A stretch of 36,520 bases of DNA, from the NCBI GenBank assembly GCA_964593555.1, contig CAZQIC010000032.1, positions 1 through 36,520 on the forward strand, written 5' to 3'. Positions 1 through 8,700 of this stretch are shown in pieces; positions within the stretch are counted from its first letter, which is position 1, and the number at the start of each line of letters is the position of its first letter. The notes under the pieces were generated by a model that saw only the letters and a program-made list of their open reading frames with translations, made no database searches and was not told the DNA's origin. The translations under genes were made by a program, and so were the position numbers. Source of the DNA: CAZQIC01 sp964593555 (GTDB lineage: Bacteria; Bacteroidota; Bacteroidia; JAFLBG01).

Positions 1-51
<51 letters not shown>

Positions 52-256
52 AAATTTTAATCATTTTCCGATCGTAAATCGGATGTTTTCTCAAGAATTG
101 TCTCTCATCAAAATCTCAAATAAGAATTTGAGAAACGAGAGATATTCACTATTTCTAGGCTACTTCAATATTTTCAAAGAACATTAATTTTATATGTAAA
201 CCCCGAGGGGAATCACAATCAAATTAAAAAGAACGATTAACAACCTTTTTATTAAG
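52..256 (-). other. rRNA operon leader with processing hairpins and boxA-like element
   Basis: This is the transcribed leader between rrn promoter P2 and the 16S gene. Hairpins seen directly are CCGAT/ATCGG at 68-82, TCTCAAAT/ATTTGAGA at 114-133 with an outer CTCTC/GAGAG pair at 102-106 and 137-141, and a tight CCCC-GA-GGGG at 201-210. On the minus strand GTTCTTTGAAAA (171-182) resembles an rRNA antitermination boxA. That rRNA leaders carry boxA and RNase III stems is established; assigning these particular segments is inference. Confidence 0.55.
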
Positions 257-262
257 GGAGGG

Positions 263-293
263 CAAAATTATAAAATAATATTTAATAATCAAA
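263..293 (-). promoter_or_regulatory. rRNA promoter P2
   Basis: On the minus strand a -33 TTTG (290-293) and a -7 TAATTTTG (263-270) are separated by exactly 19 nt, which fits the Bacteroidota housekeeping sigma consensus TTTG / TAnnTTTG. The sequence immediately downstream is CCCTCCCTT, a C-rich discriminator. It lies about 210 nt upstream of the 16S 5' end. Confidence 0.8.
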
Positions 294-356
294 TTATTTT
301 TAATTTATTTTTTTTCTCCATTAAAATAAGACTGTCAAAGAACTAAATTGGGGGTG

Positions 357-387
357 CAAAGGTAATTGTTTTTTATTCTCTTTCAAA
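357..387 (-). promoter_or_regulatory. rRNA promoter P1
   Basis: This is a second copy of the same architecture on the minus strand: -33 TTTG (384-387), 19-nt spacer, -7 TACCTTTG (357-364), followed by CACCCCC. It lies 94 nt upstream of P2 and is arranged as a tandem rRNA promoter. It also argues against the plus-strand gene starting as early as 366. Confidence 0.75.
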
Positions 388-420
388 TTTTTAGCACATT
401 TTTTTATAAATTAATTTTGA

Positions 421-428
421 TACTTTTG
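421..428 (+). promoter_or_regulatory. -7 box for the glycosylation operon
   Basis: TACTTTTG matches TAnnTTTG and would place transcription initiation near 434, about a dozen bases before ATG 447. No convincing -33 TTG is seen at the expected distance. The box lies inside the longer reading frame that starts at 366, so it supports the later start. Confidence 0.55.
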
Positions 429-446
429 CAGGCCTTACTATACAGA

Positions 447-1211
447 ATGTCTCCATTTGATCAAAACTCTGAACTTTTTCTATCTATTGTTGTTCCCGCA
501 TTTAATGAGGGAAATAGAATATCCCCTCTTTTTTTTGCTATAGAGGATCTGTTAAAAATAAATAAATTCAGTTTTGAGTGCATTATAGTTGACGACTCAA
601 GTATTGATAATACACTTGAAGTCATCAGTTCAAATATAATTATTCAGCGCCTTAAGTCTGCGCAGAAATGCAGTATTATTACTAAGGAGAAAAACGCCGG
701 AAAGGGCGAGGCATTAAAATCAGGTGTTGCAATAGCTAAAGGAAGGTATATTTTAACGTTAGATGCTGATATAGCAACTCATCCTATTGAAATTTTAAAC
801 TGGTTTGAAAACGGAAAAGAGGAAATAAAAAGCGACACTATTTATATTGGGTCAAGAGAACACAGAAACTCCACTATAAAAAGCGGATTTATCAGGAGAT
901 CTGTTGGAAGAGTATTCAATTTGATTGTTCGTGTAATTACCAAGCTTAATATAAGCGATACACAATGTGGTTTTAAACTATACCCATGTATAATTGGAAA
1001 GGAAATTTTTAAAGACCTTGTTAATACCGGCTGGGCCCATGATATAGAATTATTAAGCAGGGCACAATTAAAAGGATTTAAAATCAAAGAAATGCCAATA
1101 ACATGGAAAAGCATTGAGGGCAGTAAAATTTCTGTGCTTAAAGATTCTATTCGCATGTTAAAAGAGACCATTAAAATTAGCAGGCTTTTAAAAAAGAAAA
1201 ATGGATCTTAA
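447..1211 (+). CDS. Family 2 glycosyltransferase, dolichyl-phosphate sugar synthase-like
   Basis: A 254-aa GT2 (GT-A fold) enzyme that probably transfers a sugar from a nucleotide donor to polyprenyl phosphate at the inner face of the membrane, as ALG5/DPG-synthase-like proteins do. It shows the opening SIVVPAFNEG, the nucleotide-binding IIVDDSS (D49, D50), NAGKGEALKSG, the metal-binding LDAD (D106, D108), and the family signatures DTQCGFKLY (about 171-179) and GWAHDIELL. There is no C-terminal membrane domain. The reading frame is open from 366, but the catalytic domain begins at once after Met 447 and a -7 box lies at 421-428, so 447 is chosen. It is the first gene of a three-gene operon and overlaps the next gene by 11 bp. 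The donor sugar cannot be read from the sequence. Confidence 0.88.
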   Translation: MSPFDQNSELFLSIVVPAFNEGNRISPLFFAIEDLLKINKFSFECIIVDDSSIDNTLEVISSNIIIQRLKSAQKCSIITKEKNAGKGEALKSGVAIAKGRYILTLDADIATHPIEILNWFENGKEEIKSDTIYIGSREHRNSTIKSGFIRRSVGRVFNLIVRVITKLNISDTQCGFKLYPCIIGKEIFKDLVNTGWAHDIELLSRAQLKGFKIKEMPITWKSIEGSKISVLKDSIRMLKETIKISRLLKKKNGS

Positions 1212-1932
1212 AGAAATAAGCCATGGGGTTAACCAGCAAACGCACTGGTATTATTGCACTAAAAAAATCCCATTGATTCGATTTGTTGAAAATATATTGA
1301 AGCTTGGGTCTGCTCCTCTTTCCATTATAGATATTGGAGCAGGGACGGGTTACTTTTCGCAAGTTCTAAGTGAACATTTTGGTGAGCGAATCTCAAAAAT
1401 AGTTTTAGTTGACATTAATTATTCCGAGCAGGAGGTTATTCAATCAAAAAATGAGCGGATAAAGAAAGTAAGATTTTTCTCAGGAGAAATAACAAACAGC
1501 CTGATTATTATGATGGATATTCTTGAGCATATAAAGGATGACACTGCTTTTTTAAATGAACTTGTTTCTAAAACAAAAGGAGTCAATTATTTTTTTGTGA
1601 CAGTACCAGCATTCATGTCACTTTGGTCATATCATGACGAATATTTACTGCACTATAGAAGATATTCTTTAAATAGCATTTCAGAAGTTGTTAAAAAGAA
1701 TCGTATCAATATCATATCTAAATATTATATTTATTTTTCTTTATTTCCCTATGCTGTACTTTTTCGAAAATATTTTCTCAGAAAGGACAATGCTCAAAAC
1801 GACATGAGGGCTTTTCCTTTTTTTATAAATAAATTATTACGGTTTTTTTTCAGCTTTGAAATGTTGTTCAGAAAACTAAATAGAATTGCAGGGTTAAGCT
1901 GCTGTATCGAAGGTAAAATAGTTCAACGGTAA
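1201..1932 (+). CDS. Class I SAM-dependent methyltransferase
   Basis: A 243-aa Rossmann-fold methyltransferase. Motif I is IDIGAGTG (residues 43-50). The post-motif II acidic residue follows in VLVDINYS, and motif IV appears as MMDILEHI (104-111). Such proteins next to polyprenyl-sugar synthases often methylate a sugar or another small acceptor, but the substrate is unknown here. The start codon lies inside the end of the glycosyltransferase gene (11-bp overlap) and the membrane glycosyltransferase follows after 4 bp, so translational coupling is likely. The C-terminal third is rich in Phe, Tyr, Lys and Arg and may sit at the membrane surface. Confidence 0.85.
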   Translation: MDLKEISHGVNQQTHWYYCTKKIPLIRFVENILKLGSAPLSIIDIGAGTGYFSQVLSEHFGERISKIVLVDINYSEQEVIQSKNERIKKVRFFSGEITNSLIIMMDILEHIKDDTAFLNELVSKTKGVNYFFVTVPAFMSLWSYHDEYLLHYRRYSLNSISEVVKKNRINIISKYYIYFSLFPYAVLFRKYFLRKDNAQNDMRAFPFFINKLLRFFFSFEMLFRKLNRIAGLSCCIEGKIVQR

Positions 1933-1936
1933 AAAT

Positions 1937-4096
1937 ATGTTAAAAAGAATCTTAGATCGATTGATACTTATTGATATAAAGGAAAAAAACATTGGTCGTG
2001 TTTTTTATAAGGCGAGTTGTGTTTTTATTCTTGCTTTGATGATATGTATAAGCGGTGATTTTGGCATTACCGGCGATGAAATGATACAGCGTAATCATGG
2101 AGATCTCTCGCTTAAATTTTATACAAGTCTTGGAAAGGACACTTCATATAAAAATCCACCACATGTTTTACCTGGCTGGGAGAATCAAAAATATTATGGA
2201 TCTGTATTTGATGTTGTGTGTTCAATTTTTAGTAACCCCACTAATGCTTTCGAAACCAGACACCTTATAAATGCTATAAGTGGTTTCATTGGAATTCTTT
2301 TTTGTTCATTTATCGCATTGGAACTTTCAGGGGTCACGGGAGGTATTATTGCGCTCTGGTTCTTAACTCTTACTCCATTTTTCTTTGGTCATTCTTTTAA
2401 CAATCCTAAAGATCTCCCGTTTGCATCCTTTTATATTGTCTCAGTTTATTATTTAATTCTTTTTGTAAAAGAATTTCCTTCACCAACAAAGAGAACTATA
2501 ATTCTTTTATCTGTTTCAATTGGTATTTGTTTCGCAATACGTGTAGGAGGTTTATTGCTTTACCCTTATTTGGCATTGTTTAGTTTCATTGCGTCTTTCA
2601 ACCATATATATAATAGAAACACTACCCTTTCCAGGCAACTTAAAAAGAAAAAGACAAAAAACAAAAGTGATATAAATTTCAAGGCGCTTTCTGTAATTAT
2701 CAAAAAGGTACTGCTTGTTTGTTTAGTTTCATATGGCGTTGGTGTTATATTATGGCCATATGCAATTGAAAATCCTATCCTAAATCCTTTCAGAGCTTTA
2801 AAATTTGCATCAAACTCCCCCATTAGTGTAAACGTATTGTTTGAAGGAGATAATACCATGTCAAACGAACTTCCGTGGTATTTTTTACCAAAGAGTATGC
2901 TCATGACATGCCCAGAGGTAATTTGGCTTGGGCTTTTTCTTCTTCCATTTGCAATTAAAAACAAAACGATCAAGCTTCCTATTTTCATTTTATTATTCAC
3001 CAGCTTATTTCCATTAGCATATATTCTATATAAACACGCAAGCGTTCATGGAAGCTGGAGACACGTGATGTTTGTTTATACACCTATTGTTGCTGCTTCT
3101 GCTGTAGGTTGGGATGGCTTGATAAAGAAAATGAACAACAGCAAAATAAAATATTTCATCTATTTATTACTTGGAGTATTGCTTCTGCATCCGGCGTTAT
3201 TTATGATTAAAAATCATCCCAACGAGTATGTTTATTTTAATTTTACCTCGGGTGGTATTAAGAAAGCTTATGGCAAATACGAAACAGACTATTATTTTAA
3301 TAGCCTGAAGGAGGCCTCAAATTGGTTTAAGAAAAATGTGCCAAGTAATGCTTCTAAAAAAACGGTGATATTTTCAACCGGGGCCAATTATCTTAAGGAG
3401 TATTTTAAAAGCGATACTAATTATCAAGCTAAATATGTTCGTTATTATGAAAGATATTACCAGGATTGGGATTATGCAATTTTAACTTCTGTCTATGTAA
3501 ATTCTTATCAGATTACAAACAAAATATGGCCGTTTAAAAATACCATTTATAAAGTAGAGGCGGATGGAGTTCCATTATGTGTAGTTATCAAAAGGGAGAA
3601 TAAAGATGATTTCCATGGCTTTACAGAACTGAACAAAAAAAACTATGTAGAAGCTAAGGAATACTTTAAAAAAGCAATTGCGTATGATGCCCAAAATGAA
3701 GGCGCATGGATGGGTTTAGGAGAGGCTTATATGAATTTGAATGAACTTGACAATGCAGAAAAAGCATCTTACCAGGCCCTTCAATTATATCCTGAATTTA
3801 TACCTGCATTACTGTCGTACGGAATGGTGAAATCCAAAATGAATAAACTACAGGATGCTATAAATATTTACTCACGTGTAATTAAAGCAAAACCAGACTA
3901 CGTTTTTGCATATTACCAAAGAGGCGTCTGTTATTTAAAATCAAATGATATGGATAATGCAATTAACGATTTATATACTGCCGGTACTTATGAGCCTACG
4001 CTAAAAAAAGAATGTTTTACCATACTTAGCAATATTTTTAAGCAAAAAGGAGATAATGAAAAAGCAAAACAATTTTTAGAAGACGCTTTAAAATAA
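1937..4096 (+). CDS. GT39/PMT-like membrane glycosyltransferase with C-terminal TPRs
   Basis: A 719-aa polytopic membrane protein. The first extracytoplasmic loop carries TGDE (D47, E48), the acidic pair used by GT-C enzymes of the GT39/ArnT type to accept a polyprenyl-phosphate sugar. RHLIN, FNNPKDLPFA and AIRVGG are also typical of this class. About ten membrane segments run to about residue 440. From about 556 to the end come four or five TPR units (for example AWMGLGEAYMNLNELDNAEK), which would face the periplasm and may bind a protein partner or substrate. With the upstream GT2 as a possible maker of the lipid-linked sugar, the operon reads as a periplasmic glycosylation unit. The acceptor is unknown. 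The gene is followed by a terminator at 4161. Confidence 0.82.
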   Translation: MLKRILDRLILIDIKEKNIGRVFYKASCVFILALMICISGDFGITGDEMIQRNHGDLSLKFYTSLGKDTSYKNPPHVLPGWENQKYYGSVFDVVCSIFSNPTNAFETRHLINAISGFIGILFCSFIALELSGVTGGIIALWFLTLTPFFFGHSFNNPKDLPFASFYIVSVYYLILFVKEFPSPTKRTIILLSVSIGICFAIRVGGLLLYPYLALFSFIASFNHIYNRNTTLSRQLKKKKTKNKSDINFKALSVIIKKVLLVCLVSYGVGVILWPYAIENPILNPFRALKFASNSPISVNVLFEGDNTMSNELPWYFLPKSMLMTCPEVIWLGLFLLPFAIKNKTIKLPIFILLFTSLFPLAYILYKHASVHGSWRHVMFVYTPIVAASAVGWDGLIKKMNNSKIKYFIYLLLGVLLLHPALFMIKNHPNEYVYFNFTSGGIKKAYGKYETDYYFNSLKEASNWFKKNVPSNASKKTVIFSTGANYLKEYFKSDTNYQAKYVRYYERYYQDWDYAILTSVYVNSYQITNKIWPFKNTIYKVEADGVPLCVVIKRENKDDFHGFTELNKKNYVEAKEYFKKAIAYDAQNEGAWMGLGEAYMNLNELDNAEKASYQALQLYPEFIPALLSYGMVKSKMNKLQDAINIYSRVIKAKPDYVFAYYQRGVCYLKSNDMDNAINDLYTAGTYEPTLKKECFTILSNIFKQKGDNEKAKQFLEDALK

Positions 4097-4160
4097 ACAT
4101 AAGTTGCTATTGACAAGTTGAAAAATCAATGATGGGCGCTAACAATAATAAGATAGGATA

Positions 4161-4197
4161 AAAAAAGGGTGAGTGCGAAAACACTCACCTTTTTTTA
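4161..4197. terminator. Bidirectional intrinsic terminator
   Basis: Stem GGTGAGTG (4168-4175) and CACTCACC (4182-4189) with a 6-nt loop CGAAAA, flanked by an A-run on the left and a T-run on the right. It therefore works on both strands and lies between the convergent glycosylation operon and dnaN. Confidence 0.9.
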
Positions 4198-4213
4198 TGA
4201 ATTTAAATTGAGA

Positions 4214-5335
4214 TCAGGAATTTAACATCACCGGCATTACCAACATTAAAATATTTTCGTCCTTAGAATCAGTTTTTCCGGGCAATATCAATGCAGCTCT
4301 GTTAGGAGCAGACATCTCAACAATAACTTCATCCGACTCGATATTGGCAAGCATTTCAACAACAAATTTTGAGTTAAAACCTATTTCAGTGTCCTCACCA
4401 GAATATTGACATGTAAGTCTTTCATTTGCCTCATTAGAAAAATCAAGATCCTCCGCAGAAATATTTAATTCGCTACCGGATATTTTAAGACGTATCTGGT
4501 GTGTGCTTTTATTAGAGAATATCGACACCCTTTTGATAGAATTAAGAAATACGGTACGATCGACAATGAGTTTATTTGGATTCTCTTTAGGAATCACCGC
4601 ATCGTAATTAGGATATCTTCCATCGATGAGCCTGCAAATTACATTTGTAGTGCCGAATGAAAACGATGCGTTATTTTTATTGTAATCAATTTTAACATCT
4701 GTATCAACAGTTCCCAAAATATTTTTCAATAAGTTCATTGGTTTTTTAGGAAGAATAAATGATGCGGATGATTTTGATTTAGCATCTGTACGCTGATACC
4801 TTACCAGTTTATGTGCATCGGTTGAAACAAAAGTTATATTATCAGATGACAATTGGCAAAATATACCTGACATCACAGGCCTTAACTCATCATTACCCGT
4901 AGCAAATATTGTTTTGTTAATTGCTGCTGCTAATACATTCGACTTTAATTCAATTGAAGAGGCTGATTCCATTGATGGAAGCTTAGGAAACTCATCTCCG
5001 TTATAGCCCGAAAGTTTATACTTACCATAATCGGAACTTATCTCAATGCCATATTTACTTTTATCAATGCTAAAAGTTAACGGCTGTTCAGGAAAAGTTT
5101 TTAAGGTGTCCAGGAGTAATTTAGCGGGAATGGCAACATTACCTTCATCTTTTGATTCAACGTTTAACCCAGTGGTCATTGTTGTTTCAAGATCAGAAGC
5201 CGAAATTGTCAATTGGCCCTTTTTAATTTCAAATAAAAAATTATCGAGTATAGGAAGAGTATTGCTGCTATTTAGAACACCACTTACGGCTTGTAGTTGT
5301 TTTAATAAATTTGAACTTGATACTATAAATTTCAT
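4214..5335 (-). CDS. dnaN: DNA polymerase III beta sliding clamp
   Basis: A 373-aa protein that matches the usual length of the beta clamp, the dimeric ring that holds DNA polymerase III on DNA. The N-terminus MKFIVSSSNLLKQLQAVSGV, the segments LPILDNFLFE, YNGDEFPKLP, ATGNDELRPVMSGI and FVSTDAHKLVRY, and the C-terminal end MLVMPVML are all characteristic of DnaN, and three clamp domains fit the length. It has a 5' leader of about 120 nt with a probable promoter at 5454-5461 and ends at the bidirectional terminator. In some Bacteroidota dnaN lies directly after gldG; here two further genes with their own control, and the DUF4340 gene, lie between. No origin-like DnaA box cluster was seen nearby. 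Confidence 0.97.
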   Translation of the reverse strand: MKFIVSSSNLLKQLQAVSGVLNSSNTLPILDNFLFEIKKGQLTISASDLETTMTTGLNVESKDEGNVAIPAKLLLDTLKTFPEQPLTFSIDKSKYGIEISSDYGKYKLSGYNGDEFPKLPSMESASSIELKSNVLAAAINKTIFATGNDELRPVMSGIFCQLSSDNITFVSTDAHKLVRYQRTDAKSKSSASFILPKKPMNLLKNILGTVDTDVKIDYNKNNASFSFGTTNVICRLIDGRYPNYDAVIPKENPNKLIVDRTVFLNSIKRVSIFSNKSTHQIRLKISGSELNISAEDLDFSNEANERLTCQYSGEDTEIGFNSKFVVEMLANIESDEVIVEMSAPNRAALILPGKTDSKDENILMLVMPVMLNS

Positions 5336-5453
5336 GTGTAGATGTTTTTGTTTTTAAATGTCACATGGAATACGCCACATTTTCGGTTTTATGCCGACAG
5401 CTTATGGCTATTTCATGATATATGTGTTTAATTTTTGTTTGTTATCAGGAGGG

Positions 5454-5461
5454 CAAATATA
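5454..5461 (-). promoter_or_regulatory. -7 box upstream of dnaN
   Basis: The minus strand reads TATATTTG followed by CCCTCCTGAT. The box fits TAnnTTTG and the C-rich run just downstream matches the one at rRNA P2 and the L31 promoter. No clear -33 TTG is found 19 nt upstream. Confidence 0.5.
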
Positions 5462-5593
5462 GAATAATTGGGTAAAGTCCATAGGTTAAATAATCAGTAT
5501 TTTTTAACAAAATACCAAAGACCAATGATCTCTTTGTTTTAAGAAAATATCCGGGAAAGGAGGAGAATCCAATTAAATCTTTATATGTAAAAC

Positions 5594-5727
5594 GCAAACA
5601 TCCCTTCGACAAATGCTCTGGGTAAACTACTCGTTTGCATTATAACTTAATGCCTATAAAGCAAACATCCCTTCGACAAATGTTCAGGGTAAACTACTCG
5701 TTTGCATTATAACTTAATGCCTATAAC
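5594..5727. repeat. Two tandem 67-bp units duplicating the 3' end of the sensor gene
   Basis: Two units (5594-5660 and 5661-5727) differ at only a few positions. A third start, GCAAACATC, occurs at 5728 inside the coding sequence. Each unit opens with GCAAAC and contains GTTTGC 40 bp later, forming inverted ends around an imperfect palindrome CCCT...AGGG with core CCTTCGACAAATGTTCAGGG. It then carries ATTATAACTTAATGCC, which is the stop codon and last codons of the upstream gene. The remainder of the 5336-5706 gap holds the dnaN promoter and otherwise nothing I can name. Confidence 0.9.
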
Positions 5728-8700
5728 GCAAACATCGTCTACCTGTTCGTGAGATCCTCTCCAGTTTTCAAAAGCTGTTTCAAGTACTACTTTTTGATCT
5801 TTCATTTGTTTGCCCTGAATAGACAGGAGTAACTCCCTTAAAGAGCGGTATAAAAATTTCTTCCCCTTAGCACCGCCAAACTGATCAGCATAACCATCAG
5901 AAAAAATATAGATCGTATCCCCCTCAGTAAAATTTATGGAATGATTAGTAAACCCTTTCCTTCTTTCAAACAAGCCTATGGGTTGTTTATCAGGTTTTAT
6001 CTCGTATAAACAATGAGTTTCATTGAACATAAGCGGGCTAAGCACTTTTCCATTATCCACCAATTCCTGACCATTTTTTACCCTCACAAAGTAAAGTGGA
6101 TTATTTGCTCCTGAATATTCCAATACCTTTTTTGTGTTGTCGAATGAGCAAAGCGCCATATCCATTCCATCCCTGACTTCGGCTTCATCATTTTGCTGAA
6201 GAGTTTCTTCAACCAGGACACTTAATTTATCAAGTATTTCTGCAGGCTTAGTCAAACCAAATTCATTCACTGTACGCATCAAACCATTGTTACCCACAAT
6301 ACTAACAAGCGCACCCGGAACACCATGACCCGTGCAATCGATGGCTGCAATAAGAATTTTACCACCTTTGTTTACCATCCAATAAAAATCACCGCTTACA
6401 ATATCCTTAGGTTTGTAGATCACAAATGAATTGGGAAGCAGTGCATGAATGTGGCGCTCAGCGGGTAGAATTGCGTCTTGCAGTCTTTTTGCGTACCTAA
6501 TGCTATCTGTAATATTCTGGTGCGCCTGCGCAATTTCCACATAAGCCATCTGAATATCTTTATTATTTTTTTCAATGATCCTGCTTTGTCTTGTTATTTG
6601 AATATTTGCGGAACGAATCTTTACATATGAGAAAATACCACCGATGACAATCGCGATGCACAAAGAGTAAAACCACCAGGTTTTATAAAATGGAGGAAGG
6701 ATAACAAATTTAAAAGATTGTGGAGCAGACCATACATTATTCTCATTGGCGGACTTTACAAGAAATTCATATTTATTGGGAGGAAGATTTGAATAGATCG
6801 CTTCTGTTTTAGCAGTAACGGGCAGCCAATCTTTATCTAGCCCTTTTAACATATATTGGTATCTAACCTTTGCAGGAGCAGATAGACTTACACCAACAAA
6901 ATTAAATGTCAGGTAATTTTTACTGAAAGGAAGTTCAAGATTCACAGGCATACCGACCCAGTCAACAGAATCTGTGTGTTCTTTCCAGTTTGTAATCTGA
7001 GAAAAAAGGTTAACACTGTTTAATTTTACTAGGGGAAGTGATATTGTTTTTTTCTCATACTCCGGCCGATAGACCATTAATCCATTTACTGTACCGAAAT
7101 AAATGTGGCCTGTTGAATCATCGACATATACAGAGTTACTTCTGCAATCTTTACCTGCAAAACCATTATCTCCATCGAAGTGAGTAACTTTTACAATTTT
7201 ATAATTGTTCAACTCTATTCTATCTACACCATTGGGTTCACCAACCCATAGTCGTTGCTGCCTATCAAAAGCAATAGAATATGCATTATTCGAACTTAAA
7301 CCGTCAGCTACCGATATTTTCAAAAACTTCGTTTCGTTTAAATAGTAAATTCCCTCGTTTGTTGCAACCCATAACACCCCTTTCTCATCCACAGTAACAC
7401 AATTTATACGCTTTTCACTAATTCCATCTTTTGCAGAATACCTCTTCAATGAATTATTCTTCATAGAATATAAACCATCGTCGCAACCCATCCATAAGGT
7501 TTTATCAGAACTCATAAAAAGATTGTAAATACTTTTGGGTGACGACACACCGTCAAATGTCACTGGACTCAGCTTTCCATTTTCAACTACAGCAAGTCCA
7601 GCCAAAGTTCCCAACCAAATTTTATTGTCACTCTCAATTAAAAGATCATAACATCTATTGTATTTGTTCAATAGTTTTTTGTCAAATTCATAATTAATGA
7701 ATTTACCATTACTGAATTTGCTTATCCCTGAATTTGTACCTATCCACGCGTATCCTTTGCTATCAATCTGAAGACAAAGAGCTTCTCCGCTTATTAAACC
7801 ATTTGAATTTCCGTACGAGACAAATTTATTGTTTTTAAATATTGAAAATCCCTCATCTGTTCCACAATACATTTCCATTCCAAATTTAGAAATCACATTA
7901 ATAGTTTTTCCGGTTAATCCGTTTTGTTCACCGTAATGCTCCCAGGCTAAATCGGGTAAAACAGAAATTCCATTTTCTTTTGAACCAAACCAAACATTTT
8001 TTTCTCTATCAATATAAATTTTCCAAACATTATTATTTACCAATCCGTTTTGTGTAGATATTTTCTCCAGCGAGTTTCTGTATTTATAAACACCAATGCT
8101 TGATGCAATCCATATATTACCCGCGCTATCATTATCTACAGAATAAAACTGGGTATTATAATAATCAGGTATGTCTTTTTCAAAAACAGGCGTTACAATA
8201 CCTGACTCAACATTCATATTGAACAGACCGGCAGAAGTACAAAGCCAAAAATTAAATTCATCCTTCTGAGATACAGAATACACAAAATTTTCCTTTAAGC
8301 CATTTGCAGAATTAATATTTTGTAATGCTCCATTTTGAAAGTAAAAAACGCCACTTCCCAAAGTACTAAACCATATTCCCCCTTTTGTATCTTCATAAAT
8401 GTTGAATACAGCTGCACTATCAAGCAACTTGCCAAAATTCCGTCTTTCAAAAAACCCTTTTTCAAATTCGCATACTCCCTTGCCGGTACCCAACAATACC
8501 TCATTATTCTTCAACTTAATAATATCGAAAATCCTATTACTAGTCAATTTATCCTCGATGTTGTAATTAATAATTTTATTATTTCTAATAAAAGAAACTC
8601 CGTTATTAGTTCCAACAAGAAAAGTACTTTTATCGTATTGCAGTATCGAATAAACTACGTTATCAACCAAACCATTTTTGGTGGTGATATATTCAAATTT

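Noticed and set aside
366..446. N-terminal extension of the GT2 gene from ATG 366
   Set aside because: It is a hydrophobic AT-rich stretch that overlaps rRNA P1 and contains the operon's own -7 box; the GT2 domain starts right after Met 447.
2566..3000. 144-codon minus-strand frame inside the GT39-like gene
   Set aside because: Opposite-strand shadow in a membrane-protein gene; no promoter or family pattern.
4097..5453. Replication origin near dnaN
   Set aside because: No DnaA-box cluster or AT-rich unwinding region was recognised, and dnaA is not here; in this phylum dnaN is often away from the origin.
5516..5536. Small hairpin CAAAGA/TCTTTG, possibly a terminator after the sensor gene
   Set aside because: Only six base pairs, AT-rich, and no T-run at the right distance on the minus strand.
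5594..5736. CRISPR-like look of the repeated 67-bp units
   Set aside because: The units are direct, contiguous and whole; there are no distinct spacers, only a tail duplication with a third partial copy, and no cas genes.
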